Source: Nitromaritima sp964584125 (GTDB lineage Bacteria > Nitrospinota > Nitrospinia > Nitrospinales > VA-1). From it: 10,867 bases of DNA. The DNA is taken from assembly GCA_964584125.1 (NCBI GenBank), contig CAZOYP010000076.1:1-10867 (forward strand), in the 5' to 3' direction. The notes under the pieces were generated by a model, which was not told the origin of the DNA, did no database searches, and saw nothing but the letters and a program-made list of their open reading frames with translations. Below are positions 1-6,175 of the stretch, one piece after another (positions within the stretch are counted from its first letter, which is position 1; every line of letters starts with the position of its first letter). Both the position numbers and the translations under genes were made by a program.

Positions 1-79
1 CCTTTACTTCTATAACGGTAATTTTCACATCATCATTAATTTGAATGCTTTCACCGACTTTTCTCGTAAGAACTAGCAT
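1..79 (-). CDS. csrA: Carbon storage regulator CsrA, N-terminal part (cut by window edge)
   Basis: The complement of 77-79 is ATG. The 26 codons that fit in the window read MLVLTRKVGESIQINDDVKI and continue TVIEVK, the characteristic first two strands of CsrA/RsmA, including the conserved LTRKxGE segment. CsrA is a small dimeric RNA-binding protein (usually 60-80 residues) that binds GGA motifs in mRNA leaders and controls translation and stability; it often governs flagellar and central carbon genes. The rest of the gene lies beyond base 1, so the second RNA-binding strand cannot be checked. It is transcribed away from the tRNA-Phe gene and has its own promoter and leader. In many bacteria csrA sits beside fliW or flagellar genes; whether that holds here cannot be seen. 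The family call is firm although only a third of the gene is present. Confidence 0.93.
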   Translation of the reverse strand, partial: MLVLTRKVGESIQINDDVKITVIEVK

Positions 80-87
80 GGGCGGAT

Positions 88-115
88 TCCATTCCTATAT
101 ATTGAATTACGATCC
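88..115 (-). promoter_or_regulatory. csrA leader with GGA motifs (possible CsrA autoregulatory sites)
   Basis: The predicted csrA leader carries GGA at 88-90, 93-95 and 113-115 on the minus strand; a fourth at 144-146 lies between the -10 box and the predicted transcription start. GGA is the core of CsrA binding sites. The 88-90 copy lies eight bases before the ATG, in the Shine-Dalgarno position, so bound CsrA would block its own ribosome binding site. The motifs are seen directly; autoregulation is inferred from known csrA genes. Confidence 0.45.
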
Positions 116-148
116 TTATTAAACTACTCTTACTTTAGTACCATCCAA

Positions 149-156
149 ATTATACC
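149..156 (-). promoter_or_regulatory. csrA promoter, extended -10
   Basis: On the minus strand the sequence TGGTATAAT gives a perfect TATAAT box (149-154) preceded by a TGn extended -10 element. No good -35 hexamer lies 16-18 bases upstream; a T-rich tract occupies that space. Transcription would start near 142, leaving a leader of about 63 bases before the csrA ATG at 79. The direction and distance fit csrA well. Confidence 0.6.
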
Positions 157-225
157 AAAATAAAAAAACAACGGCGGCTTTTGTTATCAAGTATGGTTCC
201 ATAACCTAACCAAATGGGATATTCG

Positions 226-252
226 TTGACTCTATTTGGTGATTGTGATACT
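226..252 (+). promoter_or_regulatory. Candidate promoter of tRNA-Phe
   Basis: TTGACT at 226-231 matches the -35 consensus in five of six bases. GATACT at 247-252 is a four-of-six -10 box preceded by TGT, an extended -10 element. The spacer of 15 bases is short, so the extended -10 would matter. A start near 259 would give about 30 bases of 5' leader before the tRNA, to be removed by RNase P. Confidence 0.35.
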
Positions 253-288
253 TATCCTCCTTCGCTTCCAAAACTTTTTGAAGTACTT

Positions 289-364
<76 letters not shown>

Positions 365-383
365 CTTCATTTTTTTTAAATCA

Positions 384-425
384 GGTACTTATCGGGTTTT
401 CGTGAGTATCTTTTTTTATTTTTTT
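384..425 (+). terminator. Rho-independent terminator of tRNA-Phe
   Basis: GGTACTTATCG (384-394) pairs with CGTGAGTATC (401-410): ten base pairs including two G-U wobbles, one bulged T at 392, and a six-base loop. Seven T residues follow directly (411-417), then A and seven more T. It begins 20 bases after the CCA and is correctly oriented to end the tRNA transcript. From here to 654 I see no gene, only AT-rich sequence and the inverted repeat at 534-567. Confidence 0.8.
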
Positions 426-533
426 CTCTGTTTTAGGGACAACAAGCCTAAACAAAGCCTCGTTTTTTTTGTTGGTTTCACTTTCTTACAAAATGCAATC
501 TTTAAATAAAATCATACCCCCACCTATTTATAA

Positions 534-567
534 GTTTATCAGTTCTATTAAATTAAATATGATAAAC
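534..567. repeat. Perfect 8-bp inverted repeat in intergenic region
   Basis: GTTTATCA (534-541) and TGATAAAC (560-567) are exact reverse complements separated by 18 AT-rich bases. The arms are too AT-rich, and no T tract follows, for a normal terminator. It could be a binding site for a dimeric regulator or a weak hairpin in the 3' region of the operon that ends at 655. Chance occurrence in AT-rich DNA is also possible. Confidence 0.4.
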
Positions 568-654
568 GGAAACTGCATTGCTTAAGTACATTTGTGACTG
601 ACGTGCAAGAAAAAAATATGTTGCCAGCATTTCAGAATGTCCAAGGAATACTTT

Positions 655-1956
655 TTAATTTTTAAACCTCATTAGGTAAGATCTCAATTCTTCTAGCCTA
701 CTTCCTGCATCAATGTAAATGTATGAATGCCGTGAAGATGAGTTTAAAGCAAAGTTCAATCGGGAAAGCTGGACACCATCAACAAACATAATATTTGCCC
801 ATGGCTCTTTTACTTTATAGTCTCTATGTGCCGATACAAAGCTTATGAAATTCTTGAAGGCTTTTACACATAATTTTGAACGCATCCCCTCCAAGTCACA
901 AACAGCACGAAGTCCACTAGAATTATTTAAGGTTCGCTGCTCAAGCTTTTCAGCCAGAACAGCATTTTCTGTTGCCTTCACCCTGTTTTCCTTAGATGAA
1001 AAATAAGCCACCAACTCCTCTGTCGGCAAATCAAACCGAATAGAAACATCAAAATCGTCTTTAATAAATGTATTATATTTTTCTATAGAAACTTTACCCC
1101 AAGGTTTCATTCGCATGTCCTGGTTTTCACTGGCTTCGCTCAAGGTTGCCAGCCCATTCAAACAATCTTTTTCTGTTAATTCAACAGAACAAAAATATTT
1201 GCCTATCTGCAGTCGCTTTTCAAAAGCCTGTTTATATTTTGAATTAATACTTTTATACATTTTTTTGCGAGGAATCCAAATTTTCTGCGGATCTTTCTGC
1301 AGAGATTTAAAAATTTCTTCTGACGAAGAGTCATATTTTATTCTAAACGCATGGGAGTCTTTTCCAAGTCCTTGTCTATCATCCAATATTATTTCTTGCC
1401 ATTGGATTGGTTTTATCTTTTGGACAGTATCTATTAGCGCCATGCTTTTATATCCAGACATACACTGTTCATTAGAAATCCGCTGAGAACAATAAAGGGA
1501 AAAAATTCTAAACTTCCTGTTTATTTGACTTTTGAGAGCTAATATTTTCTCAAGAAAATACTCTTGTTCTTCTTTTGATGCTTGCCCCTTTAAAAAAGCT
1601 ATCATCTCTTCTGAGGAAGCATTCCAAGGGATCAGAACCGTACTAAACCCACCTGTCCTCAAAAATCTATTACTAATACCAACTGAATTGATTTCGGAGC
1701 TAACTGCTAGTTTAATTGCTGATTCAAAAGTCTGAATTCCTTTAAGGCACTGCTCTATTAGTTGGATTTGATCTTCTGTAAAACCGATATTTTCTTTGAA
1801 TGGAAAACATTCAACATTGCGAATACCAAACTTCAACTCCAACGAACTCTTGATAAGAATTAGTTGATTAAATATGTTAGAAGAATTAGAAAAAGATTTC
1901 GTAAAAGAAAATAAGATAAACACCATCGCTAAAAAAATAACTCTCGCATGATTCAT
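655..1956 (-). CDS. Exported protein of unknown function with four Cys-pair repeats
   Basis: I do not recognise this 433-residue protein. Residues 1-23 look like a Sec signal peptide: an Arg at position 5, a hydrophobic core (VIFLAMVFILFSF), then a polar Ser/Asn region with a plausible cleavage site near residues 22-25. No lipobox cysteine and no later membrane segment is seen, so it should be periplasmic or secreted. The mature part consists of four diverged repeats of about 100 residues. Each has a helical K/L-rich start, a cysteine pair (C50/C70, C156/C165, C256/C265, C353/C363), and a closing strand followed by a Glu-rich helix (EE at 116, 213, 313 and 422). A Trp recurs at 186, 286 and 386. 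The eight cysteines could form four disulfides. It lies 26 bases downstream of the YhaN-type gene with its own strong ribosome binding site, so co-transcription is likely. Its role is unknown. Confidence 0.85.
   Translation of the reverse strand: MNHARVIFLAMVFILFSFTKSFSNSSNIFNQLILIKSSLELKFGIRNVECFPFKENIGFTEDQIQLIEQCLKGIQTFESAIKLAVSSEINSVGISNRFLRTGGFSTVLIPWNASSEEMIAFLKGQASKEEQEYFLEKILALKSQINRKFRIFSLYCSQRISNEQCMSGYKSMALIDTVQKIKPIQWQEIILDDRQGLGKDSHAFRIKYDSSSEEIFKSLQKDPQKIWIPRKKMYKSINSKYKQAFEKRLQIGKYFCSVELTEKDCLNGLATLSEASENQDMRMKPWGKVSIEKYNTFIKDDFDVSIRFDLPTEELVAYFSSKENRVKATENAVLAEKLEQRTLNNSSGLRAVCDLEGMRSKLCVKAFKNFISFVSAHRDYKVKEPWANIMFVDGVQLSRLNFALNSSSRHSYIYIDAGSRLEELRSYLMRFKN
667..1866 (-). repeat. 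Four diverged ~100-residue protein repeats within the exported protein
   Basis: By-eye alignment gives repeat 1 at residues about 31-126, repeat 2 at 130-221, repeat 3 at 232-321 and repeat 4 at 332-430. Comparable segments are LKSQINRKFRIFSLYC in repeat 2 and IKSSLELKFGIRNVEC in repeat 1; C(L/M/V)xG or similar after the second cysteine; and RIKYDSSSEEIFKSL, SIRFDLPTEELVAYF and LIPWNASSEEMIAFL near the repeat ends. The second cysteines are 95, 100 and 98 residues apart and the tryptophans of repeats 2-4 exactly 100 apart. Repeat 1 has a longer C-to-C spacing (19 residues between, against 8-9 in the others) and lacks that Trp. The DNA is not obviously repetitive, so the duplication is old. Confidence 0.7.
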
Positions 1957-1964
1957 CAGTTTAT

Positions 1965-1970
1965 CTCCTT
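1965..1970 (-). promoter_or_regulatory. Strong ribosome binding site of the exported-protein gene
   Basis: AAGGAG on the minus strand lies eight bases before the ATG at 1956, in the 26-base gap after the YhaN-type gene. It fixes the start codon, keeps the whole signal peptide in frame, and is the clearest Shine-Dalgarno in the window. Confidence 0.8.
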
Positions 1971-1982
1971 AGGCAATCATGA

Positions 1983-4685
1983 TCATAATATAGTCACTGT
2001 ATTTGCGCCTCTAGAAGAATAAGCATCAAGGGTCCGCTTATGGCAGGTAAGAACAATGACTTGTCTTTTTTTTGAAAATTCCCGTACTCGATCGAGTATT
2101 TGGTTATTACGATCATCATCAAAGTTGACAAAAATATCATCCATAATTAGTGGAAGCGGTTCGCTTCGTTTTTCGTGTTCCGCTATTAAGCCAAATCTTA
2201 GAGCAAGATATAATTGTTCCCTTGTCCCGCGGCTCATCTCCAACAAACCCTTTACACGCTCATTTTCATCAACAATAAAAATATCATCCGAGTCCATTGG
2301 TTTAAATATTCTAGAGTAATCACCCTGTGTCACATGAGTAAATATTTCTTCAGCTTTCTTTATTACTGCAGGTTGTCGTTCCTTCTCATATTTTTTTCTC
2401 GCCTTATCCAACATGCAAAGAGCAATTTTATTGGCAGCCCATTCTCTACCAAACTCTTTGATTTTTTGACGGCCTATTTCTAATGCGGTCTTTTGTTTCG
2501 ACATATCTTCATTAGTAGATAAGTAATCAATGCGAGTCCTTGTTTCTCCTATAGTTTGGAACAATTCGTCCTTTTCAGCGTTCAATTCGCTCAATCTTTT
2601 CAAAGCACTATTCAACCTTTGGTGGTTTTCTTCCGGACTACTTGATTTTACATATTCAATAAATTCATTGTAAACAACTCCCAACCCAACTCGCGATTGA
2701 ATATATCCCTTTTTTTCAACAATAATTCGATCTAAGTGTTTTTTCCTCTCAACAGTTTTATTTTTTTCAATAAAACTATCTTCATCTACAGCATCAACCG
2801 ACCTTAAAAAATCTGACAACTCACAATTTTTTTCCTCTATTTTTCTGTTTAATACTTTAATTTTCTCTATCAAACCTCGGCATTGAACTTCTAAATTTTC
2901 TCTTTTCCCCCTTGAAATACGAGCCTCATCAAAGTGGCGACAAATAACCTGTATACTCGTGGGGATATCAATATCCACAACGAAGTTTTTTAAAGAAGGG
3001 GCTATTTTTTCTACGCGTCTTGAAACTTCTTCTATCGTTTTCGACATACTGCGAAGGCGCTCATCAATACTTTCTTTCTGTATCATTCTAATTTTAATAC
3101 CACAAACCTTATCACCTAATTTCTCTGTGGCCAGAGGACTTAAGTGCTGATCAAGACCTCTTTCACTAAGCCATATAGACCACTCACCAAAAATTCTCTC
3201 TCTTTTTTCTGTAGCATCTTTAAATAGTTTCACAAGCGAAGCTTCTAACTTATCTTCAACTTTTTGCTCCATTGTTACTTCAACTAAGATTTTATTCCCA
3301 AGAAACGCCCCCAAACCAACCATAGATAATCCTAGGCCAAGATAAATGTAATCGACCAAAATACCCCCAACCACTATTCCAACAACACCGACGCAAACCA
3401 GCCCATATGGCAAGGCACGCCTCCATGGAGAAAGTGGTGGTTTTGGGTCTAGTTTATTAGCTTCTTTTTGTTCTCTATGTAAATTAAGTTTATCTTTGGT
3501 ACTAGTTTCATTTTGTCTAGATTCAGATAAGTGACTATAAAACTGTTGAATTTCTTTTTTTTCTAATTCCGACAACTCAAATTTATTTATTCGATCTTCG
3601 GTCCACCCTGGCCCCATTCCATCCAGATCAACCATAATCTGAGCGATAATATGCTGTCTTTCATTTTTTACTTTTACTTCATCTTTAATAACCGACTGTA
3701 TCTCTTTGAGCGATTGTTGCAGGAATAAGACATCCCCCTCTCGTCCCAACAACTCATCATTTACCAATATACTACGCAACTTAACTTTTAACTCGTCATG
3801 GTTTTGTTGCTCCTCTTTAAGTTGCTCAAGTAAGTTTTTCCTATCTAATTGCATAGAAGATAATCTTCTCATTCCATTTTCGGGAAATTTTAAAACAACT
3901 TCCATTTGGCCAACTTCTTCTATCGCACTTAGCATTTCCATAACTACTGGGAACAGCTCCTGTCGTGTTTCAAGCAGTTTCTTAGTTAATTCGAGATCAT
4001 CTATTTCTCTAATTTTGATAGCTTTTTCACCATTCATTTTGGATGAGGTATTATTTAATTCGTTAAATTTGCCAAGGTTTGCTTGAACCTTAATAACTTC
4101 TTTTTCAACTTCATTCATTTCGCTCAGGACCAGTCCCATTCGAGATTGCCCCCTTGGCCTAAATATTTCTGTACAAGTCTTTTCTATCTCTTGTTCTATT
4201 TTCCCCAAAGATATTTCCCCTAACCCCATCCCAACACCATAGATGCGACTCTTAATTTCTTCTCCCCGCAAACTTTGTATGTCATGAAGTTCATCGATAG
4301 TAAAAGCATAAAGATTTTTAAAAACCTCTCGAGTTGCATATCCCAAAAGAGAATCGAGATAAGATTGGCCCTGATTTTCGGTCGATTCCGTGCGAATTAT
4401 AGGACCATCCTTTTTGTCTGCCTGCCTATCCACCGAAATTATTTGCCCCGATGCCAAAGCGCATTTCAGAACTCCACCCAAACGACCACCATTAACTGGA
4501 GGGTATTGATTTACCTTTTGATTTTTTTTGGGAAAACCGAACAACATACATCTTATAAACTCAAGCAAAGTTGTTTTGCCAAATTCATTTGGGCCATAGA
4601 TAATATTTAGACCTGAAGAAACGCCTTTCACTTTCTTAGTAGAAAAGATCCCAAATCCATCAATTTGTATTTCTCTAATTTCCAT
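1983..4685 (-). CDS. yhaN: YhaN-type SbcC/Rad50-like ATPase with central membrane hairpin
   Basis: This 900-residue protein is a split ABC-type ATPase of the SMC/Rad50 kind. Walker A is GPNEFGKTT (31-39), followed by the family-typical CMLFGFP. The C-terminal lobe holds the signature motif MSRGTREQLYLAL (817-829), Walker B LPLIMDDIF (844-852) and a switch histidine in VLTCH (882). The lobes are joined by long, charged, coiled-coil-like arms (about 185-415 and 475-770). Where Rad50/SbcC has its CxxC zinc hook, there is instead a hydrophobic stretch at 425-468, long enough for two membrane passes. The family (YhaN, AAA_27) pairs with YhaO nucleases, and the gene lies 38 bases after one here. 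ATP binding should close the lobes and control the partner nuclease on DNA ends. The ATG at 4685 has only a weak GGCGG before it, but the N-terminus MEIREIQIDGFG is typical. The family call is firm; membrane anchoring is inferred. Confidence 0.9.
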   Translation of the reverse strand: MEIREIQIDGFGIFSTKKVKGVSSGLNIIYGPNEFGKTTLLEFIRCMLFGFPKKNQKVNQYPPVNGGRLGGVLKCALASGQIISVDRQADKKDGPIIRTESTENQGQSYLDSLLGYATREVFKNLYAFTIDELHDIQSLRGEEIKSRIYGVGMGLGEISLGKIEQEIEKTCTEIFRPRGQSRMGLVLSEMNEVEKEVIKVQANLGKFNELNNTSSKMNGEKAIKIREIDDLELTKKLLETRQELFPVVMEMLSAIEEVGQMEVVLKFPENGMRRLSSMQLDRKNLLEQLKEEQQNHDELKVKLRSILVNDELLGREGDVLFLQQSLKEIQSVIKDEVKVKNERQHIIAQIMVDLDGMGPGWTEDRINKFELSELEKKEIQQFYSHLSESRQNETSTKDKLNLHREQKEANKLDPKPPLSPWRRALPYGLVCVGVVGIVVGGILVDYIYLGLGLSMVGLGAFLGNKILVEVTMEQKVEDKLEASLVKLFKDATEKRERIFGEWSIWLSERGLDQHLSPLATEKLGDKVCGIKIRMIQKESIDERLRSMSKTIEEVSRRVEKIAPSLKNFVVDIDIPTSIQVICRHFDEARISRGKRENLEVQCRGLIEKIKVLNRKIEEKNCELSDFLRSVDAVDEDSFIEKNKTVERKKHLDRIIVEKKGYIQSRVGLGVVYNEFIEYVKSSSPEENHQRLNSALKRLSELNAEKDELFQTIGETRTRIDYLSTNEDMSKQKTALEIGRQKIKEFGREWAANKIALCMLDKARKKYEKERQPAVIKKAEEIFTHVTQGDYSRIFKPMDSDDIFIVDENERVKGLLEMSRGTREQLYLALRFGLIAEHEKRSEPLPLIMDDIFVNFDDDRNNQILDRVREFSKKRQVIVLTCHKRTLDAYSSRGANTVTIL

Positions 4686-4723
4686 CTATCCGCCAATGGT
4701 TAAAAGTTGTCTGAAATATTATT

Positions 4724-5971
4724 TTATTTCAATAGCTTGTCTAAGCATAATGACTTTGCATGAGATAAAATATCCTTAATTTCTTTATCAGACAAATCAT
4801 TTAAATACTTTTTTCCCTGCCAGGTTTCGAAAACTGGTTTAAGGGCCTGTTTCAAATCCACGAAAGATTCCTCCGCTTCCATACTTTCAAAGAGGGCGAT
4901 AAGGTCAGAGACGAAATCTTTACCTTCTCTTAAGGATTCAATGTCATATATTCCAGCAGTATTTAATTTAATATTCACCCAAGTTGAAGGAGTTCTTCCA
5001 TGAAAATAAGTTCTAATTTCTCCTTGCAATTCTTTTATCGCATCTCCTCTTTGTAATTCAGAATGAACCTGTGTTCTTCCCTTCAATAACAAATGGAGAA
5101 ACACATCTTTTTGTTTGGTTTGATCTGCAAAGTACTCGCATTTTGAGCAAACAGCATGTATCACCTCCTCTAATGAAGTCGTTCCTGAAAGGTCTACGTC
5201 GCCATGAATATATCGAATCGTATCAGTTGATATAAATTGAATTAATGGGTCAGCATTTTTATTTAAAGTGACCAAACAACAGCCTTTTTCACCAGTTTCC
5301 CCCATATGCCTAGCCTGAGTATTCCCAGAATAAACAATAGCAGGGTTGCTTTCACGCAACACTTGAAAGCGGTGAATATGGCCCAAAGCCCAGTAATCCA
5401 TTCCTCCAGCAATTAGATCGCCTATAGAGCAGGGAGCATAATTATCATGACCGGATTGATTCCCAACGTTAGAATGCAATAATCCAACAGAGAAACCATC
5501 ATCATTATTTCGAGAAAATTTTTGAGCAAGGTTCTCCCTCACCTCACGTTTGGGATAGCTTATTCCATGAATATATGCCTTGACGATCCCATTATTTTCA
5601 ATAGGTATGCATTCCACCCGATCCCCAGAAAATACGTGAACCCGCTCAGGCCACTCTAGTGAGGCTGACCAGCTATCTAAAGGGTCATGGTTACCATGAA
5701 CAATAAAAATATAAATCCCCGCATCAGAAAGCTTCTGCAGTCCACGACGAAATTTAAGCTGGGCTTCCAAGCTTTTATCGGATCCGTCATATATATCCCC
5801 AGCAATCAAAATGGCTTCTACTTTTTCTTTCAACGCAAGATCAACAATATTTTGAAATGCTTGGTAAGTTGATTTGCGAAGAACTTCAGCTAGCGGATGT
5901 TCCACAGAAGACAACCCTTTAAAGGGGCTATCAATATGCAAATCTGAGCAGTGGATGAATTTGAATGTCAT
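4724..5971 (-). CDS. yhaO: YhaO-type DNA exonuclease (Mre11/SbcD-like metallophosphoesterase)
   Basis: This 415-residue protein has the full calcineurin-like phosphoesterase motif set in order: CSDLHID (D10, H12), IAGDIYD (D59), VHGNHDP (N94, H95), LLHSN (H166) and LGHIHRF (H198, H200). These residues hold two metal ions, usually Mn2+, in Mre11/SbcD nucleases. The segment SGNTQARHMGETGEKG (215-230) is characteristic of the YhaO branch. Residues about 260-415 form the alpha/beta and helical capping region that contacts the ATPase partner. No signal peptide, so it is cytoplasmic. It is the first gene of the leftward operon and lies 38 bases before the YhaN-type gene, its expected partner in processing DNA ends or hairpins. 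A promoter is visible upstream, but no clear Shine-Dalgarno precedes the ATG at 5971. That start is supported by the family-typical N-terminus, which puts the DxH motif at residue 10. Confidence 0.93.
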   Translation of the reverse strand: MTFKFIHCSDLHIDSPFKGLSSVEHPLAEVLRKSTYQAFQNIVDLALKEKVEAILIAGDIYDGSDKSLEAQLKFRRGLQKLSDAGIYIFIVHGNHDPLDSWSASLEWPERVHVFSGDRVECIPIENNGIVKAYIHGISYPKREVRENLAQKFSRNNDDGFSVGLLHSNVGNQSGHDNYAPCSIGDLIAGGMDYWALGHIHRFQVLRESNPAIVYSGNTQARHMGETGEKGCCLVTLNKNADPLIQFISTDTIRYIHGDVDLSGTTSLEEVIHAVCSKCEYFADQTKQKDVFLHLLLKGRTQVHSELQRGDAIKELQGEIRTYFHGRTPSTWVNIKLNTAGIYDIESLREGKDFVSDLIALFESMEAEESFVDLKQALKPVFETWQGKKYLNDLSDKEIKDILSHAKSLCLDKLLK

Positions 5972-6024
5972 CGCAATCTGATATAAAAACTTGTAGTATT
6001 ACTAAAAAGGAAATCTATGACCTC

Positions 6025-6030
6025 ATTATA
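6025..6030 (-). promoter_or_regulatory. -10 box of the YhaO/YhaN operon promoter
   Basis: The minus strand reads a perfect TATAAT at 6030-6025, placing a start near 6018 and a leader of about 47 bases before the ATG at 5971. No consensus -35 is present at the right distance. An A9 tract (complement of 6042-6050) lies just upstream and could act as an UP-like or curved element. Confidence 0.45.
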
Positions 6031-6130
6031 TACGACGCTACTTTTTTTTTCCTTAGATATTAAGAGGCCATCATCAAAAATGTCTTACTTCTCAAAAGAT
6101 TATTTTACAGGTTCACCATTAATCACCAAT

Positions 6131-6156
6131 TTAAGAGATCCCTTAATCAATTAAGG
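6131..6156. promoter_or_regulatory. Overlapping TTAA palindromes upstream of the Fe-S reductase (candidate operator)
   Basis: CCTTAATCAATTAAGG (6141-6156) is a perfect palindrome with 7-bp arms around CA. It overlaps TTAAGAGATCCCTTAA (6131-6146), a second dyad with perfect 5-bp outer arms and a central GATC. The block ends 19 bases before the ATG at 6176, a normal place for an operator. The AAGG at its right end is too far from the ATG to be a good Shine-Dalgarno. Confidence 0.45.
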
Positions 6157-6175
6157 TAACGTCAACAAAAATATC

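Noticed and set aside
440..476. Hairpin around AACAAAGCCTCGTTTTTTTTGTT
   Set aside because: The arms pair only A-rich with T-rich tracts, without G-C content, so it is not a credible terminator; the repeated AAGCCT is a short direct repeat expected by chance.
600..654. Terminator for the leftward YhaO/YhaN operon
   Set aside because: Only a 4-bp CATT/AATG stem and a T tract some distance away were found; too weak to call.
3706..4086. 126-residue plus-strand reading frame, and others such as 1115-1486 and 4275-4610
   Set aside because: They lie antisense to the YhaN-type and exported-protein genes, are Ser/Phe/Leu-rich as expected from the complement of AT-rich coding DNA, and have no domain or ribosome binding site.
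655..5971. Operon as a known anti-phage defence system
   Set aside because: The nuclease-ATPase pair alone is common in genome maintenance, and no methylase, toxin, reverse transcriptase or other defence gene is present, so a defence label cannot be supported from this window.
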